A DNA stretch of 64,000 nt, taken from Mycobacterium sp. URHD0025. Its GTDB lineage: Bacteria; Actinomycetota; Actinomycetes; Mycobacteriales; Mycobacteriaceae. The DNA is taken from positions 1-64,000 of the forward strand of contig NZ_AUEQ01000019.1 in NCBI RefSeq assembly GCF_000426065.1, read 5' to 3'. The notes beneath the pieces are model-generated. The model saw only the letters and a list, made by a program, of their open reading frames with translations, was not told the DNA's origin and did not search any database. The position numbers and the translations under genes are program-made. Each line of letters opens with the position of its first letter. Within the stretch, counting starts at the first letter, position 1. This document shows positions 25,284 through 33,408 of this stretch, piece by piece.

Positions 25284-25348
25284 GCGGTTACCTCGCAGGC
25301 TCGGTTACCGCATTCAGCGCCGATGATTCGCTCGCAAGCTTCGCTCAT
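25280..25348 (-). CDS. Micro-ORF 2 in the mshA-ybjN repeat (22 aa)
   Basis: The encoded peptide starts MSEACERIIGAECGNRACEV and ends TA, with cysteines at positions 5, 13 and 18. Its ATG overlaps the stop of micro-ORF 1 and its TGA overlaps the ybjN ATG, both as ATGA. It may serve only as a translational relay. No ribosome site is obvious, so translation would depend on coupling from upstream. Confidence 0.45.
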   Translation of the reverse strand: MSEACERIIGAECGNRACEVTA

Positions 25349-25413
25349 GCGGTTCCCTCGCAGGCTCGGTTACCGCATTCAGCGCCGATGATTCGCTCGC
25401 AAGCTTCGCTCAT
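25345..25413 (-). CDS. Micro-ORF 1 in the mshA-ybjN repeat (22 aa)
   Basis: The encoded peptide starts MSEACERIIGAECGNRACEG and ends TA, differing from micro-ORF 2 by one residue (Gly/Val). Its ATG lies inside the mshA stop (ATGA) and its stop lies inside the start of micro-ORF 2. The same architecture is described for MIRU-borne ORFs. Expression is inferred, not shown. Confidence 0.45.
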   Translation of the reverse strand: MSEACERIIGAECGNRACEGTA

Positions 25414-26714
25414 GCCCGCACACCTCGGCGCAGCGCGAACCGCCGCACGGAACGACGACCGGAGGGCCTGCGGTGTCGGGACCGGTAGTCGCTCATGGCA
25501 TGGGCATAGCTGTTCAGCAGGGCGTCGACGGTGTGCGCCCAGGAGAACTGTGCGGCGTGCGCGGCGGCCGCCACCCGCAACGGAGCCGGATCGCGCTGCA
25601 GCACGTCGTCGATGGCGGCCGCCCAGTCGTCGACGTCATGTCCGTCGACGAGGGCTCCGCTGACGCCGTCGGCCACCGCCACCGGCAGACCGCCGACCGC
25701 GGCCGCCACCACCGGCGTACCGCAGGCCTGGGCCTCGACGGCGACCAGGCCGAAGGATTCGGAGTAGCTCGGTACCGCGACCAGATCGGCCGCGCGGTAC
25801 ACGTTCACCAGCTCTTCGCGGGATTGCGGCGGCAGGAAGGTCACGCGGTCGGTGATACCCAGTTCGTCGGCCAGTCGAATCAGGGTGTCGGGTTCGGCCA
25901 GGCCACTGCCGGACGGGCCACCGGCAATCAGTACCCGGACCCCGGGCAGTTTGGCGGCCGCACGCAACAGCACGTCGGGTGCCTTGAGCGGCTGGATGCG
26001 GCCCACGAAGGCGACCACCTGTTCGTGGGGCGCGATGCCGAGCACTGCCCGGGCCGCGTCGCGATCCCCGGGGGTGAAGGCATCCAGATCGACGCCGGGA
26101 TGCACCACATCGATGCGCTCGGGATCGGCATGGTGCAGTGAAATCAGTTGCTGCGCTTCATGTTCGGTGTTGACGATGAGGCGGTCGGCCTCGTCGACCA
26201 CCTGCTGCTCCCCCACCGCGCGCAACGGCGGCTCAGGCGAGTCACCGGCGGCCAGGGAGGCGTTCTTCACCGCGGCCAGGGTGTGCGCGGTGTGCACCAG
26301 CGGCACCGCCCAGCGATCCCGGGCCAGCCAGCCGACCTGACCGGACAGCCAGTAGTGCGAATGCACGACGTCGTAGTAGCCGGGCTCATGGGTCGCCTCG
26401 GCGCGCAACACCCCTGCCGTGAACGCGCACAGCTGGGTGGGCAGGTCGTATTTGTCCAGCCCTTCGAACGGACCGGCCACCACGTTGCGCACCAGGACGC
26501 CTGGCGCCACGGGCACCACCGGGGCGTCCGACGACGAGGTGGCCCTGGTGAAAACCTCCACCTCGACACCGCGCCGGGCCAGCTGCAACGCCGTCTGCAG
26601 CACATAGACGTTCATCCCGCCGGCGTCACCGGTACCCGGCTGCGCGAGCGGCGAGGTGTGTACCGACAACACCGCAACGCGGCGCGGAATCTCGAGGTCC
26701 GTGGCTAGACGCAC
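25410..26714 (-). CDS. mshA: D-inositol-3-phosphate glycosyltransferase (mycothiol synthesis)
   Basis: MshA joins UDP-GlcNAc to inositol-3-phosphate, the first step in mycothiol synthesis. Starting at GTG 26714 the protein has 434 residues and the near-invariant blocks VLSVHTSPLAQPGTGDAGGM, VRNVVAGPFEGLDK, VHSHYWLSGQVGWLARDRW and VAFVGRIQPLKAPD. It also has the GT4 nucleotide-sugar site SYSESFGLVAVEAQACGTPV. An earlier in-frame ATG at 26831 falls inside the ROK gene and lacks family support. The ROK gene ends 10 bases upstream. Confidence 0.96.
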   Translation of the reverse strand: MRLATDLEIPRRVAVLSVHTSPLAQPGTGDAGGMNVYVLQTALQLARRGVEVEVFTRATSSSDAPVVPVAPGVLVRNVVAGPFEGLDKYDLPTQLCAFTAGVLRAEATHEPGYYDVVHSHYWLSGQVGWLARDRWAVPLVHTAHTLAAVKNASLAAGDSPEPPLRAVGEQQVVDEADRLIVNTEHEAQQLISLHHADPERIDVVHPGVDLDAFTPGDRDAARAVLGIAPHEQVVAFVGRIQPLKAPDVLLRAAAKLPGVRVLIAGGPSGSGLAEPDTLIRLADELGITDRVTFLPPQSREELVNVYRAADLVAVPSYSESFGLVAVEAQACGTPVVAAAVGGLPVAVADGVSGALVDGHDVDDWAAAIDDVLQRDPAPLRVAAAAHAAQFSWAHTVDALLNSYAHAMSDYRSRHRRPSGRRSVRRFALRRGVRA

Positions 26715-26724
26715 ACACTCATGT

Positions 26725-28074
26725 CTACACCGCGGCGATGTTGGCCCCGCCCGCGGACCGGCGGGTTTGAGCGCGCCGCATGGCGCCGATCGGGTCGGCG
26801 TACAGGCCGCCCAGCGAAACGATGCCGGCACTGGCCTCTTGGACCCGGTTACCGAAGGCCGTCAGCCGGATATCACGGGGACCCAGCACCGACCGCCGCG
26901 CCACGGCGTCCTCCACGACGGGCATGCCCTCGGGGTATTCGGTGAAGGCCTGGCCGCCCAGCACCAGATCGTCGGGGTTGAGCAGATCACGCAGCAGTGC
27001 GACGGCCTCGCCGAGCACCCGGGCCCGGTCCGCCAGCAACTCGCGGGCCTTCTCCCCTGATTCCGAACCGCCCTGCCGGGCTGCGCGCAGCACCGCCGCC
27101 AGGGTGGACGACGGGCCCTCGGCCGGGATGATCCGCAGCCTGCGGGCCGCGTTGAGCACCGCCTCGTCACTCACCGTGGACTCCAATTGCCCTGAGCCAC
27201 CGAGCAATTCAGACTGTGCCGGCAACCCCGCGATGGTGCCGGGTCCGCTGGCCGGGGAGTGCACGCGGCCGTCGATGGACAGTGCGTAGCCGACGGTCTC
27301 GCGGGCGTACACGTAGAGGCTGGTCCGGGCGGCGACGCCGACGGCCTCCGGCGAGGAGCGGCGTCCACCCAGCAGTAGTTCGGCACCGGCCATGGCGTCG
27401 ACGTGGGAGGCCACCGACACCGGCAACCCGAGGGCTTCGGCGAGCACCGGACCCACCGGGGCATCGGCCCAGCCCAGCCGCGGGTGATCGAGATACCCGG
27501 TGCCGCTGTCGACCACGCCACCGGCGGCGACACCGACCCACAGTGGGCGACGGCGGTGCCAGCGGCTCAGGTAGCGGCGGGCGCTGGAGGCCAACGTGGC
27601 CAACGCCGCGGACTGGGATCCCGACGGCGTCGGCGTCTCGACCACGTCCAGGGTGCGACCGAAAAGGTCGGTGGCCACGATGCTGGTGGTACGTGCACCG
27701 ATGTGGATGCCCAGCGTGAGGTACGGCTCGTGGTTGACCTCGACGGGAACGCGAGGCCGTCCGATGGCCCCCGATACCGCGAGATCCGCACGCTCACGCA
27801 GGATTCCGGCTTCGAGCAGCGCCGTTACCTGACGGTTGACGGTCGCGATGCTCAGATGGGTGAGTTGCGCGATGGCGTCCCGGGCGATCGGGCCGCGGGT
27901 GCGCACGGCGCTGAACACCGACGCCGAGGCGGCATCGGGCACCTTCAGCGACGGGGCGACGATGTGCAGGAGCCGCGATTGCGGATAGCGCGAGGCCGCC
28001 GACAGCGACCGGGCACCCGACGAAGATGCGGTGCGGGCAGAAGACCGGCGGGGAGCGGCGATGGCGGTGGTCAC
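26725..28074 (-). CDS. ROK-family transcriptional regulator (Rv0485-like)
   Basis: 449 residues from GTG 28074. A basic Ser/Arg-rich N-terminus is followed by a winged HTH (about residues 45-100: VFSAVRTRGPIARDAIAQLT, then ATVNRQVTALLEAGIL) and a ROK sugar-kinase-like domain with LTLGIHIGARTTSIVATDLF and VASHVDAMAGAELLLG. I see no CxCGxxGC zinc motif, so it is probably a regulator without kinase activity. It precedes mshA, and the SDR gene is divergent. The effector is unknown. Confidence 0.85.
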   Translation of the reverse strand: MTTAIAAPRRSSARTASSSGARSLSAASRYPQSRLLHIVAPSLKVPDAASASVFSAVRTRGPIARDAIAQLTHLSIATVNRQVTALLEAGILRERADLAVSGAIGRPRVPVEVNHEPYLTLGIHIGARTTSIVATDLFGRTLDVVETPTPSGSQSAALATLASSARRYLSRWHRRRPLWVGVAAGGVVDSGTGYLDHPRLGWADAPVGPVLAEALGLPVSVASHVDAMAGAELLLGGRRSSPEAVGVAARTSLYVYARETVGYALSIDGRVHSPASGPGTIAGLPAQSELLGGSGQLESTVSDEAVLNAARRLRIIPAEGPSSTLAAVLRAARQGGSESGEKARELLADRARVLGEAVALLRDLLNPDDLVLGGQAFTEYPEGMPVVEDAVARRSVLGPRDIRLTAFGNRVQEASAGIVSLGGLYADPIGAMRRAQTRRSAGGANIAAV

Positions 28075-28251
28075 GTGAATTGTCCTTACTGGTTGTCGGC
28101 TGGTGGGAAAGACCACACCTGGCGACTCAGCAGGACGGGAAAACGGTGTCCGGGGTCTCCTCAGGCGCGGCGGGGTGCGCAACAACAACACGCACGCCGC
28201 GCGGAGCGGGACTCGAGATTTCCGGACACACGAAGAACTTAGCACGCCATC

Positions 28252-28257
28252 TAATGT
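28252..28257 (+). promoter_or_regulatory. -10 hexamer TAATGT for a leaderless transcript
   Basis: TAATGT lies seven bases before the SDR GTG start, close to an ideal -10 spacing for transcription from the start codon. It is in the 190-base divergent region with the ROK gene. Confidence 0.5.
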
Positions 28258-28264
28258 TGGTCAG

Positions 28265-29014
28265 GTGACGACATCACATGCCGAGAAAAGGGTCGCAGTG
28301 GTTACCGGCGCCAGCGCCGGCATCGGTGCTGCGACCGCCAAAAACCTTGCTGCCCTGGGCTTTCACGTCATCTGTGCGGCCCGCCGAGCGGACCGCGTCC
28401 AGGCCCTGGCCGAGGAGATCGGCGGCACCGCGATTGTGGCGAACGTCACTGACCAGGCCGCGGTCGACGCCATGGCGGCTCAGCTGGACCGGGTTGACGT
28501 GCTGGTGAACAACGCCGGCGGAGCCCGAGGTCTTGAGCCCGTGCTGGACGCCGACCTCGAAAATTGGCGATGGATGTGGGAAACCAACGTCCTGGGCACC
28601 CTGCGCGTCTCGCGAGCGCTGCTGCCCAAGCTCATCGACTCCGGCGACGGCCTGATCGTGACGGTCACCTCGATCGCGGCGTTCGAAACCTACGACGGTG
28701 GCTCGGGCTACACCGCGGCCAAACATGCCCAGGGCGCACTGCACCGCACGCTGCGCGGTGAACTTCTCGGAAAACCGGTGCGGCTCACCGAGCTTGCGCC
28801 CGGCGCGGTGGAGACCGACTTCTCCCTGCTGCGCTTCGACGGCAATCAGGAACGCGCCGACAACGTGTACCGGGGCATCACCCCGCTGGTCGCCGAGGAC
28901 GTCGCCGAGGTGATCGGGTTCGTCGCATCGCGGCCCTCACACGTCAACCTCGACCAGATCGTGATCCGCCCGCGCGACCAGGCCCCGCACGGAAGGTTCA
29001 ACCGGAGGACGTGA
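28265..29014 (+). CDS. Short-chain dehydrogenase/reductase (Rv0484c-like)
   Basis: 249 residues from GTG 28265. Classical SDR motifs are present: the dinucleotide loop TGASAGIG (about 14-21), NNAG, the catalytic serine in VTVTSIAAF and YxxxK as YTAAK, followed by LAPGAVETDF. It is related to the YdfG/serine-dehydrogenase-like group. The substrate is not known. A perfect hairpin follows its stop. Confidence 0.88.
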   Translation: MTTSHAEKRVAVVTGASAGIGAATAKNLAALGFHVICAARRADRVQALAEEIGGTAIVANVTDQAAVDAMAAQLDRVDVLVNNAGGARGLEPVLDADLENWRWMWETNVLGTLRVSRALLPKLIDSGDGLIVTVTSIAAFETYDGGSGYTAAKHAQGALHRTLRGELLGKPVRLTELAPGAVETDFSLLRFDGNQERADNVYRGITPLVAEDVAEVIGFVASRPSHVNLDQIVIRPRDQAPHGRFNRRT

Positions 29015-29037
29015 CGCGACGAGAGCATCTCGTCGCG
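29015..29037 (+). terminator. Hairpin terminator after the SDR gene
   Basis: A perfect 10-bp stem (CGCGACGAGA with TCTCGTCGCG) around GCA begins directly after the TGA stop. There is no U-tract, as is usual for mycobacterial intrinsic terminators. Confidence 0.75.
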
Positions 29038-29050
29038 TGCTGCTCGCCGA

Positions 29051-29100
29051 TTTCGACATCACGGCCGCGCTTCCCAATTCTCGCGACCCTGGTGTCGAAA
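29051..29100. terminator. Second long hairpin in the convergent gap
   Basis: Arms 29051-29061 and 29090-29100 pair over 11 bases with one mismatch. The right arm contains CGACCCTGGTGT, whose complement ACACCAGGGTCG is also in the long palindrome at 54373. It probably ends the L,D-transpeptidase transcript. Confidence 0.6.
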
Positions 29101-29111
29101 GCGGCGCTTGA

Positions 29112-30440
29112 CTAACCGCCGGGCGCGGGCTTCGGCGGTGTGGTGGTCGTGGGCGTGCCGGACAACGTGGGTGCGTCCGTCGGTGTCGCCGGCGCACTCG
29201 CAGGCAGGTTCGACGGTGAATCCTCCGAGGACAGCGCCGACATGGACTTCCACTCGTTCCAGTCCACCGCCCAGTCCCAGAGGTCGCCGTCGGCGTAGGA
29301 CAGCTCGATCCGGGTCCCGGTCACCTCGACCGGGTCGCCGTACATCGCGCTGTTGAAGTACTGCTGCGAGTTCTCCAGGTTCAGGTTGATGCAGCCGTTG
29401 GTGACGTTGGTGTTGCCCTGCGAGCCGATGCTGTTGGGGTTGCAGTGGATGAACTCGCCGTTGTTGGAGATCCGGACCGCGAACCGTTCGTGCACATTGC
29501 TGTAGCCGGCGGCCGGGTTGGTCATCCAGAAGTCCTCGTACTTCTCGGTGACGACGTGGATGCCACTGCGCGTCACGTTGCGGTCCAGATCGCCTTCGCC
29601 GTAGCTGCACGGGAAGTCCATGATCACTGCGCCGGATCCGTCGAGCACCTGGATGCGGTGGCTGGAGGCCTCGGCCTTGACCACCTGGCGTCGTCCGATC
29701 TCGAAGTCGAGCGTGGAGTCGGTCGCCCCGTAGGCGCCGTCACCGAAGCTGACGCCGTACAGCGGTGCCTTGACGCTGACCTTGGTTCCGGGCGGGTAGT
29801 ACTCGCGGGTGCGCCAGTGCACACGAGAGCCCCCGGCTTCGTCGGGCAGCCAGGCCCAGCTGCCCTCGACTGCCGGCGTGGTGGTGACCTGGAGAGCCTT
29901 TTCGACGGCCGCGCGGTACTTGTCGTCGATGGCGGCGTCGAATTGCAGGATGATCGGTGCGGCCACCCCGACGATCTGGCCGTCGGCGAGCTGGAACTGA
30001 CCGTTGACCTGTTTCTGCGGGGCGACCGTGGTGAATTTGCCCTCTACGGGCTGGGCCTTGCCGTCCTGTCCCACGACCGCGCCGGCCCACGTGTAGGTGG
30101 ACTCGTAGCCAAGCGGTTCGATGACAGTGAATGCGGTGCGGTCACTGTTGAATTTGCCCGCGACCACCTTGCCGTTGGCGTTGGTCAGGCTGACGCGCTG
30201 GAACCGGCCATTGTCGACCTTGACTCCGACCGGCGCGGTCGGCAGCACATCTTCGGAGTCGGCGGCGGGCTCATACGTCACCGTCGGCGCCGGCGGCTCT
30301 TCGGCCTGAGGCGAGGAGATCGGAGATTTTCCCGAGCAGGCAGCCAGGAATCCGGCTCCCACTCCGACGGTCAACACCGTCAGGGCACGCCGCCGATTGA
30401 ACAACGGCGCATCCGCCTCTATATCACCGCCAGGGCTCAC
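29112..30440 (-). CDS. lprQ: L,D-transpeptidase lipoprotein (LprQ/LdtMt5 type)
   Basis: 442 residues. A signal with lipobox FLAAC (Cys35) would anchor it to the outer face of the membrane. Ig-like domains span about 55-240. The YkuD catalytic region has His332 in GEFIHCNPNSIG and the nucleophile Cys350 in NVTNGCINL. Most paralogues have SHGC here, so this one carries NGC. A Thr/Pro-rich tail ends the protein. Such enzymes make 3-3 peptidoglycan cross-links. It starts six bases after murB, forming a cell-wall operon. Confidence 0.92.
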   Translation of the reverse strand: MSPGGDIEADAPLFNRRRALTVLTVGVGAGFLAACSGKSPISSPQAEEPPAPTVTYEPAADSEDVLPTAPVGVKVDNGRFQRVSLTNANGKVVAGKFNSDRTAFTVIEPLGYESTYTWAGAVVGQDGKAQPVEGKFTTVAPQKQVNGQFQLADGQIVGVAAPIILQFDAAIDDKYRAAVEKALQVTTTPAVEGSWAWLPDEAGGSRVHWRTREYYPPGTKVSVKAPLYGVSFGDGAYGATDSTLDFEIGRRQVVKAEASSHRIQVLDGSGAVIMDFPCSYGEGDLDRNVTRSGIHVVTEKYEDFWMTNPAAGYSNVHERFAVRISNNGEFIHCNPNSIGSQGNTNVTNGCINLNLENSQQYFNSAMYGDPVEVTGTRIELSYADGDLWDWAVDWNEWKSMSALSSEDSPSNLPASAPATPTDAPTLSGTPTTTTPPKPAPGG

Positions 30441-30446
30441 GTGGAT

Positions 30447-31553
30447 CTAGGGTACTGATAGATCGCACCCAATCAGAATCGGTTCGGGCGCCAAGGTGAT
30501 CCCGAAGCGGTCCCGGACACCTGCCTGCACGGCTCTGGCCAGGGCAATCACGTCGGCAGTGTTCGCCTCGCCACGATTGGTCACAGCCAGCGCATGCTTG
30601 GTGGAAAGCCGAGCGGGCGCGCCGTCTCCCGGATAGCCCTTCCCGAAGCCGGCGTGCTCGACGAGCCAGCCCGCGGCCAGCTTCACCCCGTCCGGTGCGG
30701 GATAGTGCGGCACCGGTCCGGCGCCTGCCGTGCGGGCGTCGGCCCGGAAAACGGCCTGCACCCGCTCGAACTCGGCCTGTGACACCACCGGGTTGGTGAA
30801 GAACGATCCGACGCTCCAGGTGTCGTGGTCATTCTCGTCGAGCACCATGCCTTTGCCCGCACGCAACTGCAGCACCGTCTGGCGAACTCGCAGCGGGTCC
30901 GCGCGCTCCCCCTGTTCGACGCCCAGCGCGTTGGCCAGTTCGCGGTAACGCAGCGGGGCGCTCCGGCGCGCTGGGTCCTGCTCGGCAGTCAGCGCGAACT
31001 CGACTTCGAGCACGATGACGGCATCGGAGTGTTTGAGGATGCTGGTGCGGTAGCCGAACTTGAGTTCTTCCGGTGCGGCCCAACGGACTTCGCCCGTGCG
31101 CCGGTCGAGCAACCGTACCCGGGTGATGGTGTCGGCGACCTCGGCCCCGTACGCGCCGACGTTCTGCACCGGGGTGGCCCCGGCCGATCCCGGAATCCCG
31201 GACAGACATTCCAGCCCGCCCAGACCGTGCCGCAGTGAGGTGACGACCACGTCGTCGAACACAGCGCCGGCCTCTGCGCGCACCAGATTGCCCTCGACGG
31301 TGATGGCGGCGTTGGCCACCCGCACGACGGTGAGCTCGGGCATCGTGTCGGCCAGGTCGTCGGCCAGGACCACGTTCGATCCACCCGCCAGGACCAGGAT
31401 CGGCTCGGCCACGGCACGCAACACATCGATGAGCTGATCGGTGGTGGTGCAGGTGAGCACGCGCGGCGCCACCGGACCGACCCGCAGTGTGGTCAGCGGC
31501 GCCAGCGCCACGTCCTCGGCGACAGCGACACCGGCAACATACGAACTGACCAC
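30447..31553 (-). CDS. murB: UDP-N-acetylenolpyruvoylglucosamine reductase
   Basis: MurB reduces enolpyruvyl-UDP-GlcNAc to UDP-MurNAc using FAD and NADPH. The 368-residue protein has the FAD-binding block VLAGGSNVVLADDL, IPGSAGATPVQNVGAYG, FGYRTSILK, SVGSFFTNPVV and KLAAGWLVEHAGFGKG. GTG 31553 is the start. It is divergent from the DUF2505 gene and leads the wall operon with the L,D-transpeptidase. Confidence 0.96.
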   Translation of the reverse strand: MVSSYVAGVAVAEDVALAPLTTLRVGPVAPRVLTCTTTDQLIDVLRAVAEPILVLAGGSNVVLADDLADTMPELTVVRVANAAITVEGNLVRAEAGAVFDDVVVTSLRHGLGGLECLSGIPGSAGATPVQNVGAYGAEVADTITRVRLLDRRTGEVRWAAPEELKFGYRTSILKHSDAVIVLEVEFALTAEQDPARRSAPLRYRELANALGVEQGERADPLRVRQTVLQLRAGKGMVLDENDHDTWSVGSFFTNPVVSQAEFERVQAVFRADARTAGAGPVPHYPAPDGVKLAAGWLVEHAGFGKGYPGDGAPARLSTKHALAVTNRGEANTADVIALARAVQAGVRDRFGITLAPEPILIGCDLSVP

Positions 31554-31565
31554 GGGCCGTAACGG

Positions 31566-31571
31566 TAGCCT
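31566..31571 (+). promoter_or_regulatory. -10 hexamer TAGCCT before the first DUF2505 gene
   Basis: TAGCCT ends eight bases before ATG 31580, in the 26-base gap between divergent murB and the DUF2505 gene. A leaderless start is likely. Confidence 0.4.
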
Positions 31572-31579
31572 GACCAGCT

Positions 31580-32086
31580 ATGCCGCGATCATTCGACATG
31601 GCCACCAACTACGAAGGCAGCGTCGAACAGGTCCACCGGGCATTCGCCGACGAACGATATTGGCGGGCCCGGCTCGACGATTCGGGGGCCGACGAAACCA
31701 CGCTTGACGCCCTGACGGTGACCGGCGATGGCGACATCGAGGCGCTCACCACCCAGATCCTGCGAGCAGACCGACTGCCCGGGCTGGTGTCGCAGTTTCA
31801 CCGCGGCGATCTGAGGATCCGCCGCGAGGAGCGCTGGCAGCCGATCCGGGACGGATCGGCCGACGGCACGGTCAAGGGCTCCATCGAGGGTGCGCCGGTA
31901 TCCCTTTCCGGAACCACGACGCTGGCCCCGGCCGACGGCGGATCCCGGCTGTCGGTGCACATCACCGTCGAGGTGAGGGTGCCGCTGGTCGGCGGGAAAA
32001 TCGAGAGTTTCATCGGCTCGCAGCTGGCCGACCTGCTGATCGCCGAGCAGCGTTTCACCTCGGTGTGGATCGCCGAGCGCGGCTGA
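31580..32086 (+). CDS. DUF2505 protein (SRPBCC-like), first copy
   Basis: 168 residues, START/SRPBCC-like fold predicted for DUF2505. It has SFDMATNYEGSVEQVHRAFA at the start, a VSLSGTTTLAPADGGSRLSV strand pair and VPLVGGKIESFIGSQLADLL as the C-terminal helix. No catalytic residues are evident; it may bind a hydrophobic ligand. A paralogue follows 23 bases downstream. It corresponds to Rv0481c by position. Confidence 0.85.
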   Translation: MPRSFDMATNYEGSVEQVHRAFADERYWRARLDDSGADETTLDALTVTGDGDIEALTTQILRADRLPGLVSQFHRGDLRIRREERWQPIRDGSADGTVKGSIEGAPVSLSGTTTLAPADGGSRLSVHITVEVRVPLVGGKIESFIGSQLADLLIAEQRFTSVWIAERG

Positions 32087-32109
32087 GTCCGGCGGTACGG
32101 TCTGTAGCC

Positions 32110-32622
32110 ATGAGCCGACGCCGGCAGTCGACGATGGTGTTCGACGCACCCGCACAAACGATCTATGCCGCGTACGCGAGCGGCGAGTACTGGCAGGCCT
32201 TGATGGACCGGTACGACGAGCTGACGCCCGGAAAATCCGACATCACGGAGTTCGGGGCCCACGAAGACGGCATCGAGGTCGTGTTCCGGCAGGTTCTGCC
32301 GCGCGAGGAGTTGCCGCCGATCCTGCGATCGGTGATACCGCTCGACATGGCCATCACCCGCAAGCAGTATTTCGGCCCCTTCGACCGGGACCGCGCGAAC
32401 GGCCACTACTCAGCATCGGTTTCACACGTGCCGGGCCGGCTCGATGGCCGATATGTGCTCAGCGGGGCTTCCGCGGGCAGCCGGCTGCAGGCCGACAGCA
32501 AGTGCAAGGTGCCGATGCCCCTGCTCGGGGGCAAGCTCGAAGACATGGTCCTGCAGTCCGTCAACGACGTGTTCAGCATCGAGGGGGCGTTCACCGCTGA
32601 GTGGATCGCCGAGCACCTCTAG
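32110..32622 (+). CDS. DUF2505 protein, second tandem copy
   Basis: 170 residues with the same architecture as its neighbour: STMVFDAPAQTIYAAYASGE at the start and VPMPLLGGKLEDMVLQSVND near the end. The identity to the first copy looks modest, so the duplication is old. A TACGGT -10-like hexamer lies at 32096-32101, eight bases before ATG 32110, so it may also have its own leaderless promoter. Confidence 0.85.
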   Translation: MSRRRQSTMVFDAPAQTIYAAYASGEYWQALMDRYDELTPGKSDITEFGAHEDGIEVVFRQVLPREELPPILRSVIPLDMAITRKQYFGPFDRDRANGHYSASVSHVPGRLDGRYVLSGASAGSRLQADSKCKVPMPLLGGKLEDMVLQSVNDVFSIEGAFTAEWIAEHL

Positions 32623-33403
32623 ACCCGTCGGCGCGGTCACCCGGGGCACCACCGGGTACAACCGGCTGCGCCGCAGCGACCGCTGGCTGGTGCACTCGCC
32701 GCGGGTACGCACCGCGCTGCGGGTCGCAGCCGATCCGCTGGTGGTCGATCTCGGGTACGGCGCACTTCCGGTGACCACCCTCGAATTGGCGGCGCGGCTG
32801 CAGGCAGTCCGCCAGGACATCCGCGTGGTGGGCCTTGAGATTCACCCCGAGCGGGTGGCCACCGCGCGGAGCATGGCCGGGGGCACCGATGTGGAGTTCG
32901 CACTCGGCGGATTCGAGTTGGCTGGGCTGCGGCCGGTGCTGGTGCGGGCCTTCAACGTGTTGCGCCAGTACCCGGCCGAGGCTGTGCCGGACGCGTGGGC
33001 CACGATGTCGCGCCGGCTGGCGCCCGGCGGGCTGATCGTCGACGGCACCTGTGACGAGCTGGGCCGCCGGTGCTGCTGGGTGCTGCTGGACGAGGCCGGG
33101 CCGGTGAGCCTGACCCTGGCCTGCGACCCGTTCAGCATCGATCGGCCCTCGGATCTGGCCGAACGGCTGCCGAAGGTGCTGATCCACCACAACGTCGAAG
33201 GCCAGCCGATCCACACGCTGCTCAGCGCCGCCGATCGGGCGTGGGCCAGTGCCGCCGGGCACGGCGTCTTCGGGCCACGCGTGCGGTGGCGGGCCATGGT
33301 GGAGCTGCTGCGCGCCGAGGGGTATCCGATCGCCGCGCCGCGCCGACGGCTGCGTGACGGGGTGCTCACAGTGCCCTGGCCGACCATCGCCCCATTAAGC
33401 TGA
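32597..33403 (+). CDS. Class I SAM-dependent methyltransferase-like protein, start uncertain
   Basis: The reading frame has RGTTGYNRLRRSDRWLVHSP as a family-typical N-terminus, then the SAM-binding block VVDLGYGALPVTTLELAARL and LEIHPERVATARSM. No ATG, GTG or TTG lies in frame between 32453 (deep inside the DUF2505 gene) and GTG 32690, which would cut off the conserved start. The coordinate given uses a CTG at 32597 as a placeholder. GTC at 32636 stands where a GTG (VTRGTTG) would be expected. The target molecule is unknown. Confidence 0.65.
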   Translation: MSGSPSTSRPVGAVTRGTTGYNRLRRSDRWLVHSPRVRTALRVAADPLVVDLGYGALPVTTLELAARLQAVRQDIRVVGLEIHPERVATARSMAGGTDVEFALGGFELAGLRPVLVRAFNVLRQYPAEAVPDAWATMSRRLAPGGLIVDGTCDELGRRCCWVLLDEAGPVSLTLACDPFSIDRPSDLAERLPKVLIHHNVEGQPIHTLLSAADRAWASAAGHGVFGPRVRWRAMVELLRAEGYPIAAPRRRLRDGVLTVPWPTIAPLS

Positions 33404-33408
33404 GACGC

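Larger units (their letters stand above)
25276..25415. repeat. 65-bp tandem duplication between mshA and ybjN (MIRU-like)
   Basis: Units at 25276-25340 and 25341-25405 are identical except for one base (A/C in the GGTTxCC block), followed by a 10-base third start. On the minus strand each unit begins ATGAGC and ends GCATGA. Each holds a 22-codon ORF whose TGA lies inside the next ATGA. The block bridges the mshA stop and the ybjN start. M. tuberculosis MIRUs are known to sit at such ATGA junctions. Confidence 0.9.

Noticed and set aside
25276..25415. Insertion sequence target duplication
   Set aside because: The 65-bp units are directly adjacent with nothing between them, so they are a tandem duplication and not flanks of an inserted element.
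26715..26831. Upstream extension of mshA
   Set aside because: The Arg/Pro-rich translation lies inside the ROK gene and the family start is at the GTG before RLATDL.
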